Shown here: positions 1 to 11,100 of the stretch, in pieces
Layout: each line of letters starts with the position of its first letter
Position numbering within the stretch: position 1 is the stretch's first letter
From: Diorhabda sublineata
Taxonomy: Eukaryota; Arthropoda; Insecta; Coleoptera; Chrysomelidae
NCBI RefSeq assembly: GCF_026230105.1
Contig: NC_079476.1
Span: 2,563,209-2,627,208, forward strand
Length of the DNA: 64,000 bases
Direction: 5' to 3'
Notes under the pieces: generated by a model
What the model was told of the DNA's origin: nothing
Database searches by the model: none
What the model saw: only the letters and a program-made list of their open reading frames with translations
Program-made: the position numbers and the translations under genes

Positions 1-1220
1 TCGGTACCAAACAAAGACTGTACGGCGGATGACCCATCAACTCAATGTTTTGACTGTTCAAAAACGTTTTTGTTTGAACTGATGTCATCAACCTCTTCTT
101 CAAATGTGAAAAAACGTTGATTCGAAATTTATCTGTGATCTGCGCCAATAAGAAGAAATCATTTGGTACCGAACAAAGGCTGTACGGCGGATGACGCATC
201 AACTCAATGTTTTGACTATTCAAAAACGTTTTTGTTTGAACTGATATCATCAAACGCTTCTCCAAATGTGAAAAAACATTGATTCGAAATTTATCTGTGA
301 TCTGCGCTAATAAGAAGAAATCATTTGGTTCCAAACAAAGACTGTACGGCGGGTGACCCATCAACTCAATGTTTTGACTGTTCAAAAACGTTTTTGTTTG
401 AACTGATGTCATCAACTGCTTCTTCAAATGTGAAAAAACGTTGATTCGAAATTTATCTGTGATCTGCGCCAATAAGAAGAAATCATTTGGTACCGAACAA
501 AGGCTGTACGGCGGATGACGCATCAACTCAATGTTTTGACTATTCAAAAACGTTTTTGTTTGAACTGATATCATCAAACGCTTCTCCAAATGTGAAAAAA
601 CATTGATTCGAAATTTATCTGTGATCTGCGCTAATAAGAAGAAATCATTTGGTTCCAAACAAAGACTGTACGGCGGGTGACCCATCAACTCAATGTTTTG
701 ACTGTTCAAAAACGTTTTTGTTTGAACTGATGTCATCAACTGCTTCTTCAAATGTGAAAAAACGTTGATTCGAAATTTATCTTTGATCTGCGCTAATAAG
801 AAGAAATCATTTGGTTCCAAACAAAGACTGTACGGTGGGTGACCCATCAACTCAATGTTTTGACTGTTCAAAAACGTTTTTGTTTGAACTGATGTCATCA
901 ACCGCTTTTTCAAATGTGAAAAAACGTTGATTCGAAATTTATCTGTGATCTGCGCTAATAAGAAGAAATTATTCGGTACCAAACAAAGACTGTACGGCGG
1001 ATGACCCATCAACTCAATGTTTTGACTGTTCAAAAACGTTTTTGTTTGAACTGATGTCATCAACCGCTTCTTCAAATGAGAAAAAACGTTGATTCGAAAT
1101 TTATCTGTGATCTGCGCTAATAAGAAGAAATTATTCGGTACCGAACAAAGACTGTACGGCGGATGACCCATCAACTCAATGTTTTGACTGTTCAAAAACG
1201 TTTTTGTGTGACCTGATGTC
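1..1220. repeat. Satellite A, 162-bp tandem repeat (left edge truncated)
   Basis: About 7.5 tandem copies of a 162-bp unit; the GGTACC/GGTTCC landmark recurs at about 3, 165, 327, 489 and 651. Units 2 and 4 share one variant set and units 3 and 5 another, so part of the array is a 324-bp dimer. Each unit has a 12-bp palindrome AAAAACGTTTTT. Similarity stops near 1220, where the sequence becomes unique. The array enters from outside the window, so its full size is unknown. No coding potential. Confidence 0.95.
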
Positions 1221-2465
1221 TTCTGTGATTGGTTACCTTGATTTTTTTGAACACTTCTGTGTTCCACGTTTATCTAATGAATCGGTGACGACATGTCCAG
1301 TTATTTCGAAAAAACAAGTGACAATTTTCATGCTAAATTGAAAGTATGCGAGTGGATTTAATGCACAGGAATACCTCAAAAGCTTCCATGCTTTCTAGTA
1401 CAACAGTCGAAATTCATTCTATATCGGAGCGCGACTGCGATTGAATTCGGAAAAGCAGCGAAACCCAGTGGCCGAAGAGGGTGCTTCATCTTCAAAAGTC
1501 AAAGCGTGTTGATCAGCTCACTGCTGTTGGTTTAATCCACGTCGAATATCTAGCGCTATTTATTTCTCAATAATTGACTCTTTATCCAACTAGAATTCGA
1601 GGTTGCGTTTATAAGAACCGTTCTGTAATATAGTAGGAGATATTTTAACTATGAACACGTTTGTCAAGTCGTGGCACTAGCTTTTAAATCCCATTATCAA
1701 AAAACTCCGCTATCTGACCGTAAAACCAATCAGTAATAGTTTCTTTCAACTTCTCATCATGCTCCAGGTGTAGAAATGAGATAAATTACTGATGAAGAAG
1801 CACCTGTTCAGAGAAATTCGTCATGAACTTTCTATTTGAAGTCTTCATTTATGATATTAGACCATCTAGATGGTTCTTCATCATGAACATTTGTCGTTTC
1901 TTTGTTAGAAAGCCCCTCTTATAGTCTTTATAGTGATTTTCTAATTATTTTCCAAATTGGTTCCATGTTTTCTTCTCTGCTTCTATAATTTCTTCCTTAA
2001 CTTTGTTATTTATAATTTTGTATGCTTCCTTATTTTCTTCACTTCTATTTTCAATATAATTCTTCCTTGTCTTACTTTTTTCTGCTTAACAATTTATCTT
2101 ATTTCTTTTATCCACCATCCGTTTTTGTGTTACTTTTTACAGAGTATTTTCTATGGAAAATGTTTCAAGTTGCTATCAAAAAGTAAAGGACATTTCAGAT
2201 AAAGGTAAATTAGGTTAGATGAGACTGTATCACGTGCATCCTAGTGGCGGTAAACAAATTAATTCATGATTATTATAATGTTATTCATAGTTATCTTTAT
2301 TAGGCTGTTTGAACATATGAACACAAGCCTGTCCTGGCAAAATAAACAGCGCTTTTATTTACAATATAACATTGTGGTTTCATTTCCTTCAATATATAAA
2401 TCATTTTAGTTTAAATTGGATTATCTACCTTAATGCCACGTTAATATATTTCAACATTCGTTATA
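1221..2465. other. Unique AT-rich DNA, no gene recognised
   Basis: I see no splice-bounded coding segment or recognisable repeat here. The only longer open frame (1957-2202) is T-rich and low in complexity, a Phe/Leu/Ile run typical of chance frames in AT-rich DNA. Confidence 0.5.
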
Positions 2466-2567
2466 ATGAACGAACGACGTTCTAAAAAACAATTAACGAA
2501 AGGCCTGAGTTTCAGCCTCCAAGAATTACAACTGGAACTAGAAAAGTTCACTTCAGATAACGATTAT
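2466..2567 (+). CDS. Possible first coding exon of an unidentified gene
   Basis: An ATG opens 34 codons that end exactly at a consensus donor GTAAGT (2568), in phase 0. The peptide starts MNERRSKKQLTKGLSF and continues with a Leu/Glu-rich stretch that could begin a coiled coil. The segment is less AT-rich than its surroundings. I do not recognise the protein and could not find a matching downstream exon. It could be an alternative 5' exon of the Rabin-like gene, whose next visible exon starts at 14719, since that protein begins its Sec2 coiled coil nearby; but the intervening coiled-coil exon was not found. It may also be a chance match. Confidence 0.3.
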
Positions 2568-3159
2568 GTAAGTTTAAACCTCTCTATACATATTAATATC
2601 TATTAACTAACTTAAATTTAAATATAATACATCAGCATTATATGTTTTTCAAGTGGTATTGAATTTATATTTTATATCACTTTCTAAATTGATTAAGTGC
2701 TTACGGATTCACCTGATAATATGGAAAATATTCTAATTTCTAATCCCCAAGAAATTTTATTATCAATTCCCAACAATTGTTCTCACAAGGATAACGAAAA
2801 CAGTTTTTCTGTATTGTCCTTTTTTTTTAAATTATTATGACTTGCTTATGAGACTTCATATTTAAATACTTATTGTCTGTTTTTTTTTTAATTTTTTTTT
2901 GAAAATTTTATGAGATATTAAAGGTCAAAGCTAACAAAAAATGGTTTTTCCTGAATATCTGGATACGAATTGAATATTTTTTTCATTATAACAATGGCAA
3001 GGTCATATTCGCTAATAAATATGTATAAAGTTAATCAAAAAAAGAAACATAATAAAATTTGTTGTATCATTACGAAACAAATCAGAAATGATGTTTATAT
3101 TTTGATCATTGAAATTGATATCGCAAATCAGAACATCTTGGAACTAATTGTTTGAGAAG
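2568..3159. other. AT-rich DNA, nothing recognised
   Basis: Poly-T tracts and AT-rich sequence with no supported gene. The short frame at 2970-3155 has no family resemblance. Confidence 0.4.
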
Positions 3160-3909
3160 ATACATAGACTTTTAGCAATAATGTTCAATAAGTTCGATAC
3201 CCTTTTTATAATAAGAATCGTCAAGCTCTTCAAATTATCCGACATCACTTCGTCATTGTTGGAAAATATTTGACCGAGCCATTTTTTAAAGTCTAGGTAC
3301 AGAAAATAATCCGAGGGGGTTAAATCTGGCGAATAGGGTGTATGAGGTAACAATTCATACTTTAAGTCATTAATTTTGGCCATTGCAATAACGGATGTGT
3401 GAGCTGGTGCATTGTCTTGATGAAATAGTAGTTTCTTCTTAGCCAAATGCGGCCGGTGTTTGCTTGATTTCTTCGCTCAAACGTTGTAATAAGCTGAAAT
3501 AATACTCGTTGTTGATAGTTGTCTCTTTTTCAAGATAGTCAATGAAAATTATTCCACGCGCATCCCAAAAAACCGACGCAACTACCTTGTCCGCAAATGG
3601 AACGGTCTTTGCCTTCTTTGGAGCCAATTCTCCCTTTTGAGTCCATTGTTTTGATTGTTCTGTTTTTGATGGACCCACGTTTCACTCATGGTTATGAAAT
3701 TGCACAAAAATTCCGCTTCATTTCTGTGAAACATTACCAAATACTCGATGAAAATATGACCAATTTTTCCAAGTTTATTATTGATGGCTGCCAAACAAAT
3801 ACTAAACAACGTTGTGTCTTCAAACTTGAAGCGTTTGTTGTAGAGAATGTGTACTTTTAAAAAAACTACCGCAATCTCTAGGTTAGACCAAGCTCTAGGA
3901 CCATCCTTG
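3160..3909 (-). mobile_element. mariner relic A (transposase pseudogene, 3' truncated)
   Basis: On the - strand the sequence reads as a mariner transposase broken over three frames. In order it shows the catalytic stretch TVPFADKVVASVFWDARG, then FHQDNAPAHTS (second catalytic Asp region), then PYSPDLTPSDYFLY with the third Asp of the DD34D triad. Frameshifts near 3440 and 3680 and lost codons show it is dead. The 5' terminal inverted repeat lies at about 3870-3909, ending ...CCATCCTTG next to TA (3910-3911); no matching 3' TIR is visible at the left end. Same family as the relics at 43195, 47370 and 51441. Confidence 0.9.
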
Positions 3910-3934
3910 TATTTTTTTCTGCGGGCTCATAGAA

Positions 3935-4233
3935 TTTTGAACCCAACTTTGAACGAAATTAAGTTTTGTAAACTATAATTTAAAAATAGCTTTCATAAAA
4001 TGATGTCTAGGCTACCTTAATAAATATTTTGTCCTTGTAATAAAACGTTGTTCGTTGATTCTTATTCTTAAACTACTACGGGGGTTGCTACTTTAGTTTT
4101 GAAACATTTATCTTGATCAAAAACGAAGTCAAATACTTTCAATCGTTGATTTTCTGATTTTCTATGGTTTTTATCGCGGATTAAACCAATATCAGTGAGC
4201 CGATCAATTCGCTTCGACTTTTTGGTAATAAAG
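3935..4233 (+). repeat. Dispersed direct repeat, copy 1
   Basis: About 300 bp closely matching 5731-6029 in the same orientation, with identical runs of tens of bases and a one-base insertion near the middle. It lies immediately beside mariner relic A and contains no coding sequence. It is either a segmental duplication or two copies of an unclassified interspersed element. Confidence 0.85.
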
Positions 4234-4234
4234 T

Positions 4235-4292
4235 ACCACCAAAATTAGCGCAATCTCTAGATTAGACCAGATACTTCTAGGATTATCCTCGA
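4235..4292 (-). mobile_element. mariner terminal-repeat fragment
   Basis: The stretch resembles the outer end of the local mariner family: a gCAATCTCTAGaTTAGACCaG-like block, then TACTTCTAGGATTATCCTCG, comparable with the end at 3870-3909. No transposase accompanies it, so it is a solo end. Confidence 0.5.
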
Positions 4293-5730
4293 ATTTTTTT
4301 TGGAGACTCCTAAAATCATATCAGTTCATCGGTCGGAGGTACGGTTTTCCAATTTTCATTATTTTTCCTTATATTAATTTCCATTATACAGATATCTTGT
4401 TTGAGATTCTCATCATCATCAAAATCATATTATTTTCATGCTTCATTAATGTTCAAGTAAGACACTCATTGTGTCTTTCGTTTTTATCCATCTAGTCCTA
4501 TAATTTTATCTTCCACGGCATTGGCAAACTGGCATATATTGAAATAAATTGTAGAAGAAATTATTTTTCAAAAAAGTTGATTTTTTTGTTGTCATTCTTC
4601 GCAATTGTGTTTTCCAAGGTTTTGGAACGATAACTGAAATCTTCTTCGACAAACACCGTTTTAAACTATCCAACCAGTTTATCAAAATTTTCAGCAACAC
4701 AACAAATATTTACATTGTTTGGAAATCGAGATCAAAGGGATTTGAGGAATAATTTGTTCGTGTACAGGACCCTCAACACATCAATGAGAAAATGTCTGCA
4801 AAAGTTTCATTGGGTTGAGGTTGATCGAAGTGAGCGTTAAGAAAATTGGCGGAATTTTCAAAACACAGATTGTAACCATGAAAATCAATATCATTATTTG
4901 ATGCGGTATGGGATATTATAATTACTTTTGAAGCATTCTTGTGACGATCCACAAAATATTTTACTATCGCCACAGAAGATTTTTTACTTCGTTGTAAATT
5001 TATCTACTCCATTAAAAATTCCATGATTTACAAATTATAACACAACCTCCTGAAGCCTTCGCTTTATTTTTTCTGTTTTGCCATTCGTTAATATTTATCT
5101 CAACGCTCAAAACGCCTCTAAATCCGTTATGATTCTAACGCTCTGGACGAAGTGGAACGGGAAAAATCGTGGTAATGAACGTGATTGTCGTGAGTGCTTA
5201 CTGAAATAAGCCCTTAGTAATACTTTTTAACTAATTCTATTGAAAAAACGAAATTTACTAAATTTTCTTCCTCTAGTTTCAAAGTGGTGTTCATTTTTCT
5301 ATTAATGTAGAAAAGTAATAGATCAAAAAAATAAAAAAAAAAAATAGAAAATCAAAAGTTATTGCTTTTGTATGACCTATAAAAGGCATTAGTCAATGGT
5401 TTCCAAATATCAATTAAAGTCTTTCTAAATGTATTAACAATTGCGTGAGTTTATGTAAATCTGTTATTTCGATTAAAGAAAGTTACTTAATTAATTGATT
5501 CCAATATTTATAATCACTTTCAACTATTATCATAGAATATACCAGAAAACTATATTTTTACCCAGTCTTCATAACATTTTATGTTGTTAAAATACCAAAA
5601 ATTTCAATTAATGTATGTGGTCCAAGTGTTTGTCCATTATTTATTAATGGAAAACATGTGTTTTGGCACGAAATACATCATGGAATTCTACATTTAACAT
5701 AATATAGTTGTACAACGTTTTTTTATATCA
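4293..5730. other. No recognised gene; two unassigned - strand ORFs
   Basis: Two - strand open frames (4506-4700, 64 codons; 4773-4973, 66 codons) have ordinary amino-acid composition but resemble nothing I recognise. They may be exons or pieces of a decayed transposon. The remainder, including an A-rich tract near 5325-5350, holds nothing I can name. Confidence 0.3.
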
Positions 5731-6029
5731 TTTTGAACCCAGCTTTGAACGAAATTAAGTTTTGTAAACTATAATTTAAAAATAGCTTTCATAAAATGAT
5801 GTCTAGGCTACCTTAATAAATATTTTTGTCCTTGTAATAAAACGTTGTACGTTGATTCTTATTCTTAAACTACTACGAGCGTTTCTAATTAAGTTTTGAA
5901 ACATTTATCTTGATCAAAAAATGGAGCTAAATATTTTCGAACGCTGATTTTCTATGGCCTTCATCGTGGATTAAACCAATAGCAATGTGCCGATCAATTT
6001 GCTTCTACTTTTTGGTAATGAAACACCAT
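5731..6029 (+). repeat. Dispersed direct repeat, copy 2
   Basis: Second copy of the block at 3935-4233, offset by 1,796 bp. The homology begins at TGAACCCAgCTTTGAACG and fades after the TTTGGTAATgAAacACCA landmark. Confidence 0.85.
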
Positions 6030-6960
6030 CTCGAACGAATCGTGGTCGCATTTCGCTACAGGATGAATTGAATTAAAGGTAAAGGCAAAATAAGTGAGTG
6101 ATTAATTCGGGACAATAACTGGCAGACGGTTGGAGCAAAAAGGAAGAGATAGAATCCTGTATTGAAAAATAAATCGCCCGTTTCCAAAATATTCATCGTA
6201 CCACCCTCGTATATACACCCATCAATGGAAACCTGTTATTGTTATGACTAAAAACAAATGTGTTACCAAAGTTTGCGAACGTATTCATGAGCATTCACCT
6301 CAATTAGTATTCTGTGCATAAAATTGTTTAGTATGCAGACTAAATCTGAACTTTCTTGTGTATAATAGAATCAACGCCTTTGTTTACACATTTTCTATTA
6401 TCTCTAGACTATAGATTTTATCGGATATTACAAACAAAATATTATGAAAGGGAAAGTGATCTTGAATATAAGTGGAAATATTTTTTCCACGAGAAAGAAA
6501 CAATTGATTAAACAATACATTTCAGACAAGTTTTTGTGTGTTAACTCACTGTGTTATTACATAAAACAATACTTTGAATTACAGAGAAACAGTGCAAGTT
6601 GAAAAATCGTCGTATTAACACGCCTTTAATAATTTTTCCTATTTGTTTGTATCTATTTGTATAACGAAATCTTTGATCTCGATTTTCCTTCCAAGATAAT
6701 TTGTCCTTGCCAGCTTCACTAGAAGAATTCGTAATGGAGTATTTTAGACTGAAATTTTGTCTACTTAATGATCAGTAACATTAAAATTCACATACTTGTT
6801 AATGACTAAGAAAATGTACTGATTTAATATTTTGTTAGAGAAGCAAAAAATCAAAAATTAATTACTAATCACTACGATTAGATCAAATTAGTAGAAAATG
6901 TATGGATTGAAAAATTGTCAATTAACATCGACAGTCCACAAGATTGGTTACGAAAAAAGA
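6030..6960. other. AT-rich DNA, no gene recognised
   Basis: No splice-bounded coding segment, RNA gene or repeat was identified. Confidence 0.4.
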
Positions 6961-6964
6961 TTTT

Positions 6965-7375
6965 ATTATAAAAATTTATTATACATTCGAATGTTCCCCT
7001 TGAATATCCATACGTTTTTTCCATTGATCGAAGCAGTGCTGGAAGTCTTCTTTGGTGAGTGCCTTTAGGATCTCTGCCGTTTTTTGCTTTACCGCTTCCA
7101 TCGACTCAAATCGAATCCCTTTCAAAGCAGATCTTTTTCTAACCTTTCATGGAAACCTGAGCAGACTTATTGACGCAAGAGCTTTTGGTCAGGAGTCAAC
7201 TTCCCACAGACTTTTGTCATGTGTAAAATTTTTCCAACTGTTCCTTTATTGGCATTTAGAGCCTCGGCAATAGTCCAGATGCTCATTCGACTATCTCTAC
7301 GCACAATTTGGTTGATTTTGGTCACTGTTTCCGTTGTTGTTGAGTTGAAACAGTCACAGGGCGACCTATATTTAT
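6965..7375 (-). mobile_element. mariner-like transposase fragment with internal deletion
   Basis: On the - strand the N-terminal helix-turn-helix part of a mariner-like transposase is readable (RRDSRMSIWTIAEALNANKG, then KLTPDQK). After a few degraded codons it jumps to the C-terminal signature FQHCFDQWKKRMD. The whole catalytic core is missing, so this is an internally deleted copy. It belongs to a different mariner subfamily from relic A. Confidence 0.75.
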
Positions 7376-7554
7376 TGGTTCATATTCTCCGTGGGATTAA
7401 TTCACACTTAACATGTTGGAAGGACCAGGATTGAAGAGAATACAAAATTAAAGACTTAATTCTTCAATAAACTCATTTAGATCACATTCTAACAATACCT
7501 GACGAAAATAAAGGATGGCAAAATAAACACTTTAATACACACATCAAAAAAATT

Positions 7555-7945
7555 AAAAGAAACTCAAAAAATATTTGGAAAAAATGGAAAACTTCTCTGC
7601 TTGCTGTGGAGTATCTGCTTTGAGAACAATGTCTGTGCGTTTAATGCTCGGTTCATCTAAAATTCCAGTGAATCTGAATGTTTTCCCTTGTCAGATGTTC
7701 GCAAGAATAAAATTTCTATGTCCCCATCAATACGAAAAGTATTTTTGCCATTTAATATACAGATAGTCTACAGTCTTTTTCTTCATGGTTCGTCCCATGT
7801 TGTATCGAGGAAAGACCAGAGTCATGCACAGAATATTCGTCCTCGTCTTCACTAGTACATTTCCTTCCAATATCACGCTTTCTTTTCTGAGCTTCAGAAG
7901 TGCTTGATGTTGTCAAACATTTTGTTCAATTTTTAATGTAGATAG
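7555..7945 (-). pseudogene. Coding-like remnant of unknown origin
   Basis: On the - strand two adjacent stretches read like protein: an acidic/basic one containing SEAQKRKRDIGRKCTSEDE, and one containing ILDEPSIKRTDIVLKADTP. They are in different frames and separated by stops. I do not recognise the family. A decayed transposon ORF is the likeliest source. Confidence 0.3.
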
Positions 7946-8134
7946 AATGGTTATAATAAGACTAATAATTTTCGTAGGTAAAATTAGCATTCCAATATTC
8001 AAAAATTGTAATTTAATAGAGATTAAACAGGAAAACTAGGTAGGCAAAGGAATCCTGGTTTTCTAGTGAAGTGCGAGGTGATTTTACCCACAAGAATTTT
8101 TAATTTCAATTAAACGAATTCAACAAAAACAAGA

Positions 8135-11100
8135 ACAGCTGTTTGGAATGACAAGAAATTCCTAGACCGCCAAAAACTCAGTGGTGCCAGTGGTAAATCT
8201 GGGAAGATTGCTTTAAGTACATTAGGCGCCTCTGGGTAACTTGGATCAACCATTTTCAGAGTAAACAGCTGTTTGGAATGATAAGAAATTCCTAGACCGC
8301 CAAAAACTCAGTGGTGCCAGTGGTAAATCTGGGAAGATTGCTTTAAGCACATTAGGCGTCTCTAGGTAACTTGGATCAACCATTTTTAGAGTAAACAGCT
8401 GTTTGGAATGATAAGAAATTTCTAGACCGCCAAAAACTCAGTGGTAAATCTGGGAAGATTGCTTTAAGTACATTAGGTGCCTCTGGGTAACTTGGATCAA
8501 CCGTTTTCAGAGTAAACAGCTGTTTGGAATGATAAGAAATTCCTAGACCGCTAAAAACTCAGTGGTAAATCTGGGAAGATTGCTTTAAGTACATTAGGTG
8601 CCTCTGGGTAACTTGGATCAACCATTTTCAGAGTAAACAGCTGTTTGGAATGATAAGAAATTCCTAGACCGCCAAAAACTCAGTGGTGCCAGTGGTAAAT
8701 CTGGGAAGATTGCTTTAAGCACATTAGGCGTCTCTAGGTAACTTGGATCAACCATTTTTAGAGTAAACAGCTGTTTGGAATGATAAGAAATTTCTAGACC
8801 GCCAAAAACTCAGTGGTAAATCTGGGAAGATTGCTTTAAGTACATTAGGTGCCTCTGGGTAACTTGGATCAACCGTTTTCAGAGTAAACAGCTGTTTGGA
8901 ATGATAAGAAATTCCTAGACCGCTAAAAACTCAGTGGTAAATCTGGGAAGATTGCTTTAAGTACATTAGGTGCCTCTGGGTAACTTGGATCAACCATTTT
9001 CAGAGTAAACAGCTGTTTGGAATGATAAGAAATTCCTAGACCGCCAAAAACTCAGTGGTGCCAGTGGTAAATCTGGGAAGATTGCTTTAAGCACATTAGG
9101 CGTCTCTAGGTAACTTGGATCAACCATTTTTAGAGTAAACAGCTGTTTGGAATGATAAGAAATTTCTAGACCGCCAAAAACTCAGTGGTAAATCTGGGAA
9201 GATTGCTTTAAGTACATTAGGTGCCTCTGGGTAACTTGGATCAACCGTTTTCAGAGTAAACAGCTGTTTGGAATGATAAGAAATTCCTAGACCGCTAAAA
9301 ACTCAGTGGTAAATCTGGGAAGATTGCTTTAAGTACATTAGGTGCCTCTGGGTAACTTGGATCAACCATTTTCAGAGTAAACAGCTGTTTGGAATGATAA
9401 GAAATTCCTAGACCGCCAAAAACTCAGTGGTGCCAGTGGTAAATCTGGGAAGATTGCTTTAAGCACATTAGGCGTCTCTAGGTAACTTGGATCAACCATT
9501 TTTAGAGTAAACAGCTGTTTGGAATGATAAGAAATTTCTAGACCGCCAAAAACTCAGTGGTAAATCTGGGAAGATTGCTTTAAGTACATTAGGTGCCTCT
9601 GGGTAACTTGGATCAACCGTTTTCAGAGTAAACAGCTGTTTGGAATGATAAGAAATTCCTAGACCGCTAAAAACTCAGTGGTAAATCTGGGAAGATTGCT
9701 TTAAGTACATTAGGTGCCTCTGGGTAACTTGGATCAACCATTTTCAGAGTAAACAGCTGTTTGGAATGATAAGAAATTCCTAGACCGCTAAAAACTCAGT
9801 GGTAAATCTGGGAAGATTGCTTTAAGTACATTAGGTGCCTGTGGGTAACTTGGATCAACCATTTTCAGAGTAAACAGCTGTTTGGAATGATAAGAAATTC
9901 CTAGACCGCCAAAAACTCAGTGGTAAATCTGGGAAGGTTGCTTTAAGTACATTAGGCGTCTCTAGGTAACTTGGATCAACCATTTTTAGAGAAAACAGCT
10001 TTTTGGAATGATAAGAAATTCCTAGACCGCTAAAAACTCAGTGGTAAATCTGGGAAGGTTGCTTTAAGTACATTAGGCGTCTCTAGGTAACTTGGATCAA
10101 CCATTTTTAGAGAAAACAGCTTTTTGGAATGATAAGAAATTCCTAGACCGCTAAAAACTCAGTGGTAAATCTGGGAAGGTTGCTTTAAGTACATTAGGCG
10201 TCTCTAGGTAACTTGGATCAACCATTTTTAGAGAAAACAGCTTTTTGGAATGATAAGAAATTCCTAGACCGCTAAAAACTCAGTGGTAAATCTGGGAAGG
10301 TTGATTTAAGTACATTAGGCGCCTCTAGGTAACTTGGATCAACCATTCTTAGAGAAAACAGCTGTTTGGAATGATAAGAAATTCCTAGACCGCTAAAAAC
10401 TCAGTGGTAAATCTGGGAAGGTTGCTTTAAGTACATTAGGCGTCTCTAGGTAACTTGGATCAACCATTTTTAGAGAAAACAGCTTTTTGGAATGATAAGA
10501 AATTCCTAGACCGCTAAAAACTCAGTGGTAAATCTGGGAAGGTTGATTTAAGTACTTTAGGCGGCTCTAGGTAACTTGGATCAACCATTTTTAGAGAAAA
10601 CAGCTTTTTGGAATGATAAGAAATTCCTAGACCGCTAAAAACTCAGTGGTAAATCTGGGAAGGTTGCTTTAAGTACATTAGGCGTCTCTAGGTAACTTGG
10701 ATCAACCATTTTTAGAGAAAACAGCTTTTTGGAATGATAAGAAATTCCTAGACCGCTAAAAACTTAGTGGTAAATCTGGAAAGGTTGATTTAAGTACATT
10801 AGGCGCCTCTAGGTAACTTGGATCAACCATTCTTAGAGAAAACAGCTGTTTGGAATGATAAGAAATTCCTAGACCGCTAAAAACTCAGTGGTAAATCTGG
10901 GAAGGTTGCTTTAAGTACATTAGGCGTCTCTAGGTAACTTGGATCAACCAATTTTAGAGAAAACAGCTGTTTGGAATGATAAGAAATTCCTAGACCGCTA
11001 AAAACTCAGTGGTAAATCTGGGAAGGTTGATTTAAGTACATTAGGCGTCTCTAGGTAACTTGGATCAACCAATTTTAGAGAAAACAGCTGTTTGGAATGA

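Noticed and set aside
1957..2202. 81-codon Phe/Leu/Ile-rich ORF
   Set aside because: Composition mirrors T-rich DNA, with no motif and no splice context.
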